Assembly (NCBI RefSeq): GCF_001854605.1
Contig: NZ_MKJU01000027.1
Coordinates: forward strand, 193,468-257,467
Direction: 5' to 3'
DNA length: 64,000 nt
DNA from: Pseudoalteromonas amylolytica
GTDB lineage: Bacteria; Pseudomonadota; Gammaproteobacteria; Enterobacterales; Alteromonadaceae
Below the pieces are notes generated by a model that was given only the letters and a program-made list of their open reading frames with translations, was not told where the DNA came from and ran no database searches. Made by a program: the position numbers and the translations under genes. Of the stretch, positions 8,518 to 17,018 are shown one piece after another (within the stretch, counting starts at the first letter, position 1; each line of letters begins with the position of its first letter).

Positions 8518-9711
8518 CTAGTGTCCCTGCTTTATTTGCGCTTTTAGCCACACACCCGCCTCTTTTAATTGCTCGTCACCATAAAGTTCCTGTGCACATG
8601 AACCTACTTTAAATACGGCTCCAGAGCGCCAATCATCTGAATAGTTCCAGTTCGTCCAGCTAATATGCTTGCGGGCCATCAGATCAAGATAGGCTTGAGC
8701 GCTAACAAAGTCATTGTCACCCTCTCCTTTATAATTCTGGGTGCCCCACTCGGTGACAAATACGGGCAAAACATCAGATGCTTTATCCAGCATGTCACGG
8801 TGATAGTCTAAGTGCGATGCAGCATAAAAGTGAAAAGTGTACATGATGTTTTCAAATGGCAGCGGCTGTAGCAATACGTCGTTGAATGAACCTCCATCGG
8901 ATGCACCGAATGTAGACCAGCCATGAGTGCCGACAAGCACTACCGCGTTAGGGTCAATTTCGCGAATGACGGGTATTAACTCAACGGCGTAGTCATAAAT
9001 ACGTTGCCAGTTGACGCCGTTGGGCTCGTTGGCGATATCATAAATGACATTGTCTCTTGCCTTGTTTGCGCTAACGATATCGCTAAAAAATTGTTTGGCA
9101 TTGGCGAGGTTGAAATTCGGGTCTCCTGGGTTCAGTTGATGCCAGTCAACCAGTACGTACATGTCTAAATCGCTGGCCATGGCAATCAATTCATTCACCT
9201 GATTGGTAAATGCTTGAGGGTTGGTTTCATATCCCCCCTCTTGGACGTAGAGGCTCAGGCGTATGATGTCTGCTTGCCAATCCTGAGCTAGTACCTGAAG
9301 TGACTTTGCAGTTAAGCACTTATTCAAGCCATACCATTGCAGGCCATGGCTGCTCATACCCTTAAGTTGTACTGGTGTATTGTTTTTGTCACACAGCTTA
9401 GTGCCACATACACTTAATTTACCGTGACGGCTAAAGGGCCCTTCACTAACAGGTGGTGTGCTTTGACACGCGCCGAGCGTTTCCCAAGCACTGCTACTGC
9501 CAGGTTTGGAGTTGGTCCACCATTTAGCACGATAAAGTGTACCTAAGTGGTGCATCTTATCACCACTAATAGCATGGTCGTAAATACCAGCCCAATTACT
9601 TTGTGTCCAGTTAGGGTATTCGTTGATGCCATTACAATTATTAGCGTAACCATATGAATTAAAAAATGATAAATATATATAAGTGATAAGACTAAGTATC
9701 TTCTTGATCAT
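8518..9711 (-). CDS. GH5 cellulase (endoglucanase) with N-terminal CBM5/12
   Basis: Secreted glycoside hydrolase of 397 residues. After a signal peptide (about 1-23) comes a carbohydrate-binding module of the CBM5/12 type, residues about 26-82, with 'YPNWTQ', 'KWWTNSKPG' and 'WETLGAC'. The family 5 catalytic domain, about 95-390, includes 'DIANEP' with acid/base E229 and 'FVTEWGT' with nucleophile E321. Family 5 members of this type cleave internal beta-1,4-glucan links. Unusual points are the module at the N-terminus and only about 12 residues between it and the catalytic domain, whereas marine cold-active relatives often carry it C-terminally on a long linker. It stands alone, convergent to the porin operon. 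Confidence 0.93.
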   Translation of the reverse strand: MIKKILSLITYIYLSFFNSYGYANNCNGINEYPNWTQSNWAGIYDHAISGDKMHHLGTLYRAKWWTNSKPGSSSAWETLGACQSTPPVSEGPFSRHGKLSVCGTKLCDKNNTPVQLKGMSSHGLQWYGLNKCLTAKSLQVLAQDWQADIIRLSLYVQEGGYETNPQAFTNQVNELIAMASDLDMYVLVDWHQLNPGDPNFNLANAKQFFSDIVSANKARDNVIYDIANEPNGVNWQRIYDYAVELIPVIREIDPNAVVLVGTHGWSTFGASDGGSFNDVLLQPLPFENIMYTFHFYAASHLDYHRDMLDKASDVLPVFVTEWGTQNYKGEGDNDFVSAQAYLDLMARKHISWTNWNYSDDWRSGAVFKVGSCAQELYGDEQLKEAGVWLKAQIKQGH

Positions 9712-9924
9712 GACGATCTCCTATTGTTAACATGTTGTATCACGTTAAAAGGTACGGTGCTGTGCTATTTTTAACCAATATACTTTGGTCTAATGCAGGA
9801 ACAAGTCTTCCTCCGAGAGTTATACTAATGTATTGAATCACATAGTAATCATGAAAGAATTTGCGGGAGTGGAGCTATACTGAAATGCTCTTAATTCATG
9901 ATACGTCGAAACAAGGAGAGGAAT

Positions 9925-10272
9925 ATGCAACATCATATAAATTATGTGGAGTTTGCTGCTCACGATTTAGCTGCAACGGAGCAGTTTTTTAGTCGCACTT
10001 TTGGTTGGTTATTCGAACATTATGGGCCAGATTACATTGCGTTCAGTAATTCTGGGCTTGAAGGTGGCTTTTATCGGGCTGAACTATCGGCAAGTGTCGC
10101 CAGTGGCAGTGTGCTGGTGGTTATCTACAGTAACCAGCTTGAACAAACACTGGAGCTTGTGCAACAAGCCGGTGGTTCTATCAGTAAGGATATATTCAGC
10201 TTCCCTGGGGGGCGTAGATTCCACTTTATTGAGCCCAGTGGGAATGAGTTAGCTGTGTGGTCTGATTGCTAG
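9925..10272 (+). CDS. VOC (glyoxalase/bleomycin-resistance fold) protein
   Basis: Cytosolic protein of 115 residues with the vicinal oxygen chelate fold: 'HHINYVEFAAHDLAATEQFFSRTFGW' style first unit and 'PGGRRFHFIEPSGNELAVW' second unit. H/E metal positions appear conserved (early His in 'HINYVEF', late E in 'GNELAVW'). Proteins like this are often called glyoxalase-like; the substrate is unknown. The ATG at 9925 is preceded by AAGGAGAGG, clearly better than the upstream in-frame ATG at 9898. It is a single gene, closed by a shared hairpin at 10302-10341. Confidence 0.85.
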   Translation: MQHHINYVEFAAHDLAATEQFFSRTFGWLFEHYGPDYIAFSNSGLEGGFYRAELSASVASGSVLVVIYSNQLEQTLELVQQAGGSISKDIFSFPGGRRFHFIEPSGNELAVWSDC

Positions 10273-10301
10273 TAACTTACACAGCGCAAGTGTGATTTAT
10301 T

Positions 10302-10341
10302 TAACCTCAGCCGCAAATTCGTTTATGTGCAACTGAGGTTA
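10302..10341. terminator. Hairpin shared by convergent genes
   Basis: TAACCTCAG at 10302-10310 pairs perfectly with CTGAGGTTA at 10333-10341 over a 22-base loop. The right arm includes the stop codon of the ODP gene on the opposite strand. Confidence 0.55.
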
Positions 10342-11073
10342 TTTACACGCGCAACCAACATCCAAGCGTGAAAACCACTCTAAAAATTCTTGTACCGTCT
10401 CTCCTTTGAAAATACGGCCATGTTGCGGTGCCATGATATCGATTTCCAGTTCTTTAACGCGGGCTATCCAATTTTCTTTCGCACGGTTTGATGGCATCCA
10501 GCGACGATGAAAATACTCCATATGTTTAACATGGCTCGCAAAGTCTTCGACAAACATGGGCGGCTCACCCTTTTCAAGAGCTGCACCAATGTCACCGCTC
10601 ATTAATATTTTTGCGGTCGGGTCGTAAACATTAAAGTTGCCGGAAGAATGTAAGTAATGGGCGGGTACAAATCGCAGTGTGGTTTTACCAATTTTTATTT
10701 CACCACCTTCGTCTTTAATTGGCTGATAGCTGATATTGTCCATACCGAAATGGCGAATAAAGCCCTCCCATAGCCAAGGGGCATGAAGCGTCGCTTGTGG
10801 TAAAGCTTTATCCCAAAGTCCTAGCGATGAAATAATGTCTGGATCTTGATGCGACGCAAACAAGGTTGTGACTTGCTCCAAAGAAACATGTTTGAGTATG
10901 CTTGCGAGCATGGGTGAGAATAGCTCGATGCCACCTGGATCTAAAATGATTGCTTCGTTAGCGCTTTTTATTAAATACTGATTGGTGTCGATGATATTAT
11001 TTGGTTTGTTTGAGTCTCTACCAAGTACCAGCCAAATATGTGTAGCGCTGCTGTAGATTTCGGTTGCTTTCAA
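10339..11073 (-). CDS. ODP-type metallo-beta-lactamase-fold oxygen-binding diiron protein
   Basis: Cytosolic protein of 244 residues from the flavodiiron/ODP branch of the metallo-beta-lactamase fold, without the flavodoxin domain of flavodiiron proteins. Metal-ligand candidates are H75, D77 and D79 in 'SHQDPD', H139/H142 in 'PAHYLHSSGN', D161 in 'SGDIG' and H218 in 'PQHGR'. Known ODP proteins bind oxygen at a diiron site and can feed oxygen information to chemotaxis. The start is TTG at 11071-11073, supported by AAGGAG upstream, and it overlaps the stop of the preceding gene as TTGA, so translation is coupled. That partner is a minimal chemoreceptor-like protein, which supports an oxygen-sensing role. 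Confidence 0.8.
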   Translation of the reverse strand: MKATEIYSSATHIWLVLGRDSNKPNNIIDTNQYLIKSANEAIILDPGGIELFSPMLASILKHVSLEQVTTLFASHQDPDIISSLGLWDKALPQATLHAPWLWEGFIRHFGMDNISYQPIKDEGGEIKIGKTTLRFVPAHYLHSSGNFNVYDPTAKILMSGDIGAALEKGEPPMFVEDFASHVKHMEYFHRRWMPSNRAKENWIARVKELEIDIMAPQHGRIFKGETVQEFLEWFSRLDVGCACK

Positions 11074-11687
11074 CGTAATGCTCCTTTTAACTGGTTAATT
11101 TCTTTTAAATTATTATGAATAGCTGATTTTATTTTCTTTGCTGCCCCCGTGATAAAGTCAGATACTGACTGTAAGCTCTCACTAAACTCTCCGGCATTGG
11201 ATGCTTCCACACGGCTTGTGACGGCAATATACTCGGCACTGCGCATTTGCTTTTTAATATCCTCAAAGTAGCTTTCTAGGTGGTCAATTACCGACTCCAG
11301 CTGTTTGATGGTTTGCATAAGCTCCCGATTTATTCCTCGCTGTAGGTGGTTAATTGCTTTACTTTGAGAGTGCTTTGCGCAGGCATTTAAGTGATGTTGA
11401 AAATCACTACACCTGACCACCGATAAGGCAATTGAAAACAACTGACTGGATAGTTGTGATATTTGTTTAGTTGTTTTGATGGTGAGATCAGAAAACTCGT
11501 CGATAAAGTTGGTGATAGGTTTAAAGCCAAAAGCAGAGTCACCGGCTCTGAGTGCGACAACTCTCGCATTTTTTGCCGTAAGAGAGAGATTCTTGGCTTC
11601 GGTTAAAATAGTATCTAAGTTTGCGATTATGTTTGCTACTCGTACAAAATTTCTAACAGCCTGGGCGGCTTCATCATTTTTGGTCAT
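11070..11687 (-). CDS. Soluble minimal chemoreceptor-tip-like protein, partner of ODP
   Basis: Helical protein of 205 residues with no signal peptide or membrane segment. Two segments resemble the hairpin tip of methyl-accepting chemotaxis proteins: residues 33-62 contain 'ARVVALRAGDSAFGF' and residues 153-180 contain 'IAVTSRVEASNAGEF' (compare the usual N-x-x-V/I-E-A-A-R-A-G-E-x-G-x-G-F). Between them lies a Cys/His cluster (C93, H98, H99, C103, H106). The length is far below a receptor and there is no HAMP or sensor domain. It is the first gene of a two-gene unit with the ODP gene (TTGA overlap). I infer that it relays the ODP state, either to chemotaxis proteins or to another partner. Confidence 0.65.
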   Translation of the reverse strand: MTKNDEAAQAVRNFVRVANIIANLDTILTEAKNLSLTAKNARVVALRAGDSAFGFKPITNFIDEFSDLTIKTTKQISQLSSQLFSIALSVVRCSDFQHHLNACAKHSQSKAINHLQRGINRELMQTIKQLESVIDHLESYFEDIKKQMRSAEYIAVTSRVEASNAGEFSESLQSVSDFITGAAKKIKSAIHNNLKEINQLKGALR

Positions 11688-11860
11688 GGGTGAAACTCAA
11701 CTGTTACGGTTTTATGAGCATAGATAAATTTTAGTCTTTCGCCCAATAAATCACTCGAAAACCGCTTGTATCATGCCTTTACCTTGATAAATCACAAGAT
11801 CTCACTCATATTTTTACTAAGCACAAGCCCGTCAACGTCAACCAAGGTTAGGTTATACAA

Positions 11861-14785
11861 ATGAAACACCTGTTATTTTGGGTTTTGGGTTATTTAGCGA
11901 CAGTTTTATTGTATTTATTTCATTCGCCAACTGCGCTCGGTGTGATTTCGTTAGGTGGTGTGAGTTTGTGGTTGATAGGGGCGCTTATCAATCAACGGTT
12001 AGTCGTACGTGTTGCTGTGTGTACATGTATCGCAATGATTAATGGGGCTGCTTTAGCCTATCTTTCCGCGCTCAATTTACTCAGCACATCCTTGATAGTG
12101 ATCAACATGATAGCAGTAATCGTGATCTGCGAGTTACTGGAACGTTACCATCATATTGATTCACATCAGCATTCCATTTTGCGGATAGTCACGAGTATTC
12201 TTACCTATGTATTTATCCCAGCGATGCTTTTTGGTGCTATTGGCGTTTCTTTGGTTTTGTATCAAACCACAATAGCGACACAAACCGTGTTATTTAGCGC
12301 TGTGGTAGGTACTTCATTGGCACTGTTTGTTGGAACGCCCTTTGTTTTAGCCTTTATGGGCAGAGGTGACGCATATCTACAATCGGTGTATCAGTTTCGT
12401 CATGTGATGTTTTGTGTCGTTGTGATCAGTTCAATGGTGGCCACTGCGGCCATTTCATGGCATTTGTTTAGCGCCGCAACGGTGGCGCTGTTTGTATTGT
12501 CAGTGGTTTTTTATGATTTCAAGGCGTTGAATTTATGTAGCTTTGCTGTTGGGGGGCTGGTAAGTGCAGCCCTTAACTTTCATTATATCAATGCGGACAG
12601 TGGGCTATTAGACTCGGGCTTTTATGCATTCACTTCTATTGCGGTGGGTTATGTAACTGCGTTGTTTGTATGGCGCTACAAGAAGCTTGTCGCCCACTCA
12701 AGTGCTCAGTTATCGCAATTGCATGAGAGCTTTAAACACACATTTGAGCTTAGCCCTGAAATGCTCCTGACAATAGATTCGTCTGGTACAGTTCAAGAGG
12801 TTAGTCAAGGGTTTGCAGACGCGATTGGGGAGCCTAAAGAGCTTCTTTGTGGAAGGCCATTTACTGATTTTATGACCGCACAAGGTCAGCAAGCATTTAC
12901 CAAGCATGCTTTAGATGTCGAGAGTAAATTTGTGCTGTCCAATTTACAATTACTCTCAAGTGAAGGGGAAATCTTAACCGTTAATTTAAAAGCTGAATTG
13001 TTTGGTACACCAAGTGGAATATGTACGTTATGTTTCTTGCAAGATATTTCAGAGCAAATAGAACTAGCAGAAGTTTTAGAACAGGAAAAGGAGCTGTTAG
13101 AAGTAACACTAAGTTCGATTGGCGATGGAGTGATATGCACTGATGTAAATAGCAAAGTGACTTACATGAACCCAGTTGCTGAAGCGGTACTGGCAAAATT
13201 GACTCGGGAAGTAAAAGGTTTGCCGTTTGATGAAGTGATGCCACTGTACAACGAAGATACCAAGCAGCCTATCAGAGGGTTGACTGATTACTGCATTAAG
13301 AACAATAAGCTAATGGAGCTACCTGAGTTAACTTGCGTAAAGAATCACTTAAAATTAGAGTTCGCCATCCAAGATTCAATCTCTCCTATTTACCTTAAAA
13401 ACGGAGAAATAGTGGGTGCTGTAATGGTATTTCAGGATGTGACGGAATCGCGCATTATGTCACGAAAATTGAGTCATTTGGCCCACCATGACGTGCTGAC
13501 TGGCTTACCGAATCGATTATTGTTGCAAGACCGCTTGTCGCAATTTTGCAGGCGAGCACTAAGAGAAGAACATAATTTTGCGGTCGTTTTTATTGACTTG
13601 GATAAGTTTAAAAAAATCAATGACTCCTTGGGACATGCAGTGGGAGATTCGCTGCTAAAAAAAGTGGCAAAGCGATTAACTAATTGTATCCGTAGCTGTG
13701 ACACAGTATCTCGTATGGGGGGAGATGAGTTTGTTTTGTTGCTTGATGCGGTTCGCAGCAGAGCGCAGGTGGGTAAAGTTGTTGAAAAGATCCTTGAATC
13801 TGTTTCGGGATGTTATGAGCTAGATACAGTGCAGGTTGAGCTGGCTGTCAGTGCTGGTGTTGCCATCTATCCGGAAGATGGTGACTCAGCAGACGCTTTG
13901 ATGAAACATGCCGATACTGCGATGTACCGCGCTAAGAAAGTCGCCAGAAGTAATTATCAGTTTTACAGCGTCGAGCTTGATAAGGATGCTGAATTTAAAA
14001 TAGAGCAAGAGTCAGCGATTGCTAAAGGCATAAAAAACAGTGAATTCATTCCCTATTATCAGCCAGTTGTTAATGCGCAGAGTTTTTTACTAGAAAAGCT
14101 CGAAATGTTAGCAAGGTGGGATCATGATGGGGAGTTAGCTGGACCCCATCAATTTATTGCCACAGCAGAAGAAGCAAACCTTATTGGCAAGGTTTGTGAG
14201 CAGTTACTTCAAAAGGCGTTCAGAGATTTTTCTTCATGGCTGGAAAAAATGCCTTCACTGACCTTAAGTGTCAATATTTCTGTATTGCAATTAATTGAAC
14301 CCGAATTTATTGATATCTTTTTATGCTCACTCAAGCGCTTTAATGTCCCCCCTATAAACGTAGAAATAGAGATCACTGAGTCTTCATTAGTTTCTAACCT
14401 AGACACTATGAAACAAACATTATTGGACCTTAAAAGCCATGGTATCCGTGTGGCAATCGACGACTTTGGAACGGGTTATTCTAGCTTGAGTTATTTAAAA
14501 CACCTGAGTTTTGATACCATCAAGGTCGACCAAAAGTTTGTTTCTGACCTAACTGGTAACATTGATGGCGGAGAGCTGGCAATTGTAATTGTACACATGG
14601 CACAAAGCTTACAGGTTAACTGTGTTGCTGAAGGCGTCGAAACTGCTGAACAGGCACGCATACTAGCTGATGCTGGGTGTCATCAGTTGCAGGGTTATTA
14701 CTTCTCAAAGCCTAAAAGTGCACGTGCTATTGATTCTATTATTGAGGCTGGGGTTTCTATCGTTCAGTCTCGTACTCTCCTGTAG
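11861..14785 (+). CDS. Membrane PAS-PAS-GGDEF-EAL c-di-GMP enzyme
   Basis: Inner-membrane signalling protein of 974 residues. The first 270 or so residues form about eight to ten membrane helices (MASE-type sensor region). Two PAS domains follow (about 285-405 and 410-535). The GGDEF domain has an intact active motif near 620 ('RMGGDEF') and an inhibitory I-site RxxD ('RSCD') at the correct spacing. In the EAL domain the signature reads EML rather than EAL near 748 ('KLEMLARW') but keeps its Glu; 'DDFGTGYSSL' and 'AEGVET' are present. So both cyclase and phosphodiesterase activity are plausible. It has its own unit, divergent from the ODP pair. Confidence 0.92.
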   Translation: MKHLLFWVLGYLATVLLYLFHSPTALGVISLGGVSLWLIGALINQRLVVRVAVCTCIAMINGAALAYLSALNLLSTSLIVINMIAVIVICELLERYHHIDSHQHSILRIVTSILTYVFIPAMLFGAIGVSLVLYQTTIATQTVLFSAVVGTSLALFVGTPFVLAFMGRGDAYLQSVYQFRHVMFCVVVISSMVATAAISWHLFSAATVALFVLSVVFYDFKALNLCSFAVGGLVSAALNFHYINADSGLLDSGFYAFTSIAVGYVTALFVWRYKKLVAHSSAQLSQLHESFKHTFELSPEMLLTIDSSGTVQEVSQGFADAIGEPKELLCGRPFTDFMTAQGQQAFTKHALDVESKFVLSNLQLLSSEGEILTVNLKAELFGTPSGICTLCFLQDISEQIELAEVLEQEKELLEVTLSSIGDGVICTDVNSKVTYMNPVAEAVLAKLTREVKGLPFDEVMPLYNEDTKQPIRGLTDYCIKNNKLMELPELTCVKNHLKLEFAIQDSISPIYLKNGEIVGAVMVFQDVTESRIMSRKLSHLAHHDVLTGLPNRLLLQDRLSQFCRRALREEHNFAVVFIDLDKFKKINDSLGHAVGDSLLKKVAKRLTNCIRSCDTVSRMGGDEFVLLLDAVRSRAQVGKVVEKILESVSGCYELDTVQVELAVSAGVAIYPEDGDSADALMKHADTAMYRAKKVARSNYQFYSVELDKDAEFKIEQESAIAKGIKNSEFIPYYQPVVNAQSFLLEKLEMLARWDHDGELAGPHQFIATAEEANLIGKVCEQLLQKAFRDFSSWLEKMPSLTLSVNISVLQLIEPEFIDIFLCSLKRFNVPPINVEIEITESSLVSNLDTMKQTLLDLKSHGIRVAIDDFGTGYSSLSYLKHLSFDTIKVDQKFVSDLTGNIDGGELAIVIVHMAQSLQVNCVAEGVETAEQARILADAGCHQLQGYYFSKPKSARAIDSIIEAGVSIVQSRTLL

Positions 14786-14849
14786 TACATGACTACCTCA
14801 CACTCAGGCACCCATTCATGAAACAAACTTTTTTACAAAATTAAATACG

Positions 14850-14866
14850 CTTAAGGTTTACTTAAT
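14850..14866 (+). promoter_or_regulatory. PmrA/QseB-type box (CTTAAG-N5-CTTAAT)
   Basis: A direct repeat, CTTAAG at 14850-14855 and CTTAAT at 14861-14866 with five bases between, matches the known PmrA (BasR)/QseB binding pattern. It lies 44 bases before the first gene of the ten-gene operon, which itself encodes a PmrA/QseB-like regulator. This suggests autoregulation. The match is by eye and unconfirmed. Confidence 0.6.
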
Positions 14867-14910
14867 TTTGGCGATCTACAGTCAGTTCATCACCGTTAGA
14901 GGAACTGCTT

Positions 14911-15555
14911 ATGAGCGCGATACCCCTTCACAATCAAACGATTTCTGCCAGTGCTTTGCTATGGGCAAAAGTGGGACAAATTGGCCGAGACGAGCTTGAG
15001 CAAACAGTGAAGTCGGGGTTTGCTAGTGCTTACCAAGCGAACCTACATGATTTTTATCCTTTGCTAAGTCGCTTATCAACATCACAAGGGGATTGTGTGC
15101 TCGGGCTCCGTCTTGCAGCAAACGCAGATTTATTTGTTGAACAGTACTTACAACAGCCAATTGAAAGGTTTTTACCGCAATGCCAGACACGCGCTCAGAT
15201 AGCTGAACTCGGCAACTTATATTCCACTCATCGCAGCGCTACGCTCGGTCATTTCATTGTTGTCACACGTGCTTTTTTAGATACCGACATACAGTATTTG
15301 GCTTTTACTGGAACACTACAGGTACGCAATTTAATGGCATGGTGTGAGGTGCCCATTTGTGAACTCAGTGTGGCGCAGAGCGAATGCGTAGCCAGTGCTT
15401 TGGATTATGGCAGTTACTATGCAGCGGACCCAAAAGTATGTGTGGTTGATTTGCGCAGCGCACAACAAGTGGTAGCAAACAATAAGCTATTTTCCAAGTT
15501 GGCTGATCTCTATGCACGAGAAGCTGAACAATTGAAAAAAGGGCTGTGTGTATGA
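14911..15555 (+). CDS. Thermostable hemolysin family protein (T_hemolysin, GNAT-like fold)
   Basis: Protein of 214 residues of the family named after the delta-VPH thermostable hemolysin of Vibrio. Family features are 'ELGNLYS', the helix/strand pair around 'GHFIVVTRAFL', 'YLAFTGTLQVRNLM', and the C-terminal 'YGSYYAADPKVCVVDL'. The fold is acetyltransferase-like, so an acyl-transfer role is more likely than pore formation, but the biochemical function is not established. No signal peptide. Ribosome site AGAGGA precedes the ATG. It is the first gene of the 14911-22945 operon, and its stop overlaps the next start as ATGA at 15552. Confidence 0.8.
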   Translation: MSAIPLHNQTISASALLWAKVGQIGRDELEQTVKSGFASAYQANLHDFYPLLSRLSTSQGDCVLGLRLAANADLFVEQYLQQPIERFLPQCQTRAQIAELGNLYSTHRSATLGHFIVVTRAFLDTDIQYLAFTGTLQVRNLMAWCEVPICELSVAQSECVASALDYGSYYAADPKVCVVDLRSAQQVVANNKLFSKLADLYAREAEQLKKGLCV

Positions 15556-17006
15556 ATATGTTAGTTGAGCAGTTACAAAAATCGCCAGAGCAGGTTGTGC
15601 TGTTAGACAGCGAAAAAAGTATCACTAGCGCAGAGTTAACTACGCGAGCGACTGAAATATCGGATCTCATTGGTACACAGCAGTTAAGCTGCGTAGCATT
15701 TCGATTAGATAATAGCATCGCATGGGTGGTACTAGATTTAGCCTTAACTATGACAGACAGCGCAGCGCTCCCGCTACCGACTTTTTTTACGCACGCTCAG
15801 TGTGAATTTGCGATGCATAAGGCAGGTGCTCAATGGCTGATTAGTGATCAAGCAGAGTCGAATTTGGCGATGTTAACAACATTAAATATCTTTGGCCAAA
15901 CCCTTTGGGTATACGATCTGCAAGGCTTGCGAACCACGGAATTATTTCCTGACACCCAGAAAATTACATTTACATCGGGCTCTACAGGAGAACCTAAAGG
16001 GTGTTGCTTGTCTTTGAGTAGCCAATTTACGGTTGCCAGTAGCTTATGTGAACGTGTCGCTTTACCGGCACCTAAACATCTATGTGTATTACCACTTGGA
16101 GTATTGCTAGAAAACATAGCGGGTATCTATGCGCCATTGCTCAGCGGTGGACAAGTCAAGGTTCTATCTGCTGAGGAACTTGGATTCATAGGAAGCCAAG
16201 TTTTTGATCATCAATTGCTTCTAAATGCGATTACGCAGTACGAGCCAAATAGTTTGGTCCTAGTGCCAGAAATATTAAAGATTTTGATTTTGGCTGCAGA
16301 GCAAGGTTGGCTTCCACCAAAATCACTGCAGTTTGTAGCGGTAGGAGGGGCATTAGTGTCTAGTCAAATGCTTAACCGTGCCAGCGCTTTGGGCATACCT
16401 GTGCACCAAGGATATGGGCTGTCAGAAGCGTGCTCGGTGGTGAGTCTAAACACAGATGTGGAGCAAGACGGTAGTGTTGGTAAGCCCCTAGCGCATATTC
16501 AATTTAAAGCGATTGATAATGAATTATATATTCGTGGGCCACTGTTTTTGGGTTATCTCAACGAGCAACCTCATGACGAAACACATTGGTATGCCACAGG
16601 CGACCTTGTAACCATTGAGCAGCGCGATTTAGGCTCGTCACTGAGCATTATCGGGAGAAAAAAGCATGTGCTCATCAATAGTTTTGGTCGCAATGTCAGC
16701 CCTGAATGGCCTGAGTCTTTACTACAAAACACGTCTTGGCCAATACAAGTGGTGGTGTGTGGCGAAGCAAGAGCATTCTTGAGTGCCTTGGTGTGGATGC
16801 CTCAGACAATTTCAGATGAACAATTTGAGCAGCATTTGATCAAGGTCAACCAATCCCTACCCGATTATGCGCGGGTTTTGCGTTGGCACCGTCTTAGCAA
16901 GCCGCTGAGCATTGAACAGGGGTTACTTAGCAACAATATACGGCCCAAAAGAGCAGCGATTGCCGACTTTTATGCGGATGTGATCAACGGTCTATACCTT
17001 CAATAA
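15552..17006 (+). CDS. AMP-binding acyl-CoA ligase-like enzyme
   Basis: Adenylate-forming enzyme of 484 residues, expected to activate a carboxylic acid (probably fatty) with ATP. Core motifs are present: A3 'FTSGSTGEPKGC', A5 'GYGLSEAC', A7 'YATGDL' and A8 'IGRKKHVLINSFGRNVSP'. It is shorter than standard fatty acyl-CoA ligases (about 550 residues), mostly at the C-terminus, which lacks an obvious A10 lysine motif apart from 'NIRPKR'. The start at 15552 overlaps the upstream stop (ATGA); an upstream GTG adds two residues. The neighbours suggest it supplies an activated acyl group to the operon's biosynthetic step. Confidence 0.85.
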   Translation: MNMLVEQLQKSPEQVVLLDSEKSITSAELTTRATEISDLIGTQQLSCVAFRLDNSIAWVVLDLALTMTDSAALPLPTFFTHAQCEFAMHKAGAQWLISDQAESNLAMLTTLNIFGQTLWVYDLQGLRTTELFPDTQKITFTSGSTGEPKGCCLSLSSQFTVASSLCERVALPAPKHLCVLPLGVLLENIAGIYAPLLSGGQVKVLSAEELGFIGSQVFDHQLLLNAITQYEPNSLVLVPEILKILILAAEQGWLPPKSLQFVAVGGALVSSQMLNRASALGIPVHQGYGLSEACSVVSLNTDVEQDGSVGKPLAHIQFKAIDNELYIRGPLFLGYLNEQPHDETHWYATGDLVTIEQRDLGSSLSIIGRKKHVLINSFGRNVSPEWPESLLQNTSWPIQVVVCGEARAFLSALVWMPQTISDEQFEQHLIKVNQSLPDYARVLRWHRLSKPLSIEQGLLSNNIRPKRAAIADFYADVINGLYLQ

Positions 17007-17018
17007 TAGGACAAAGAA

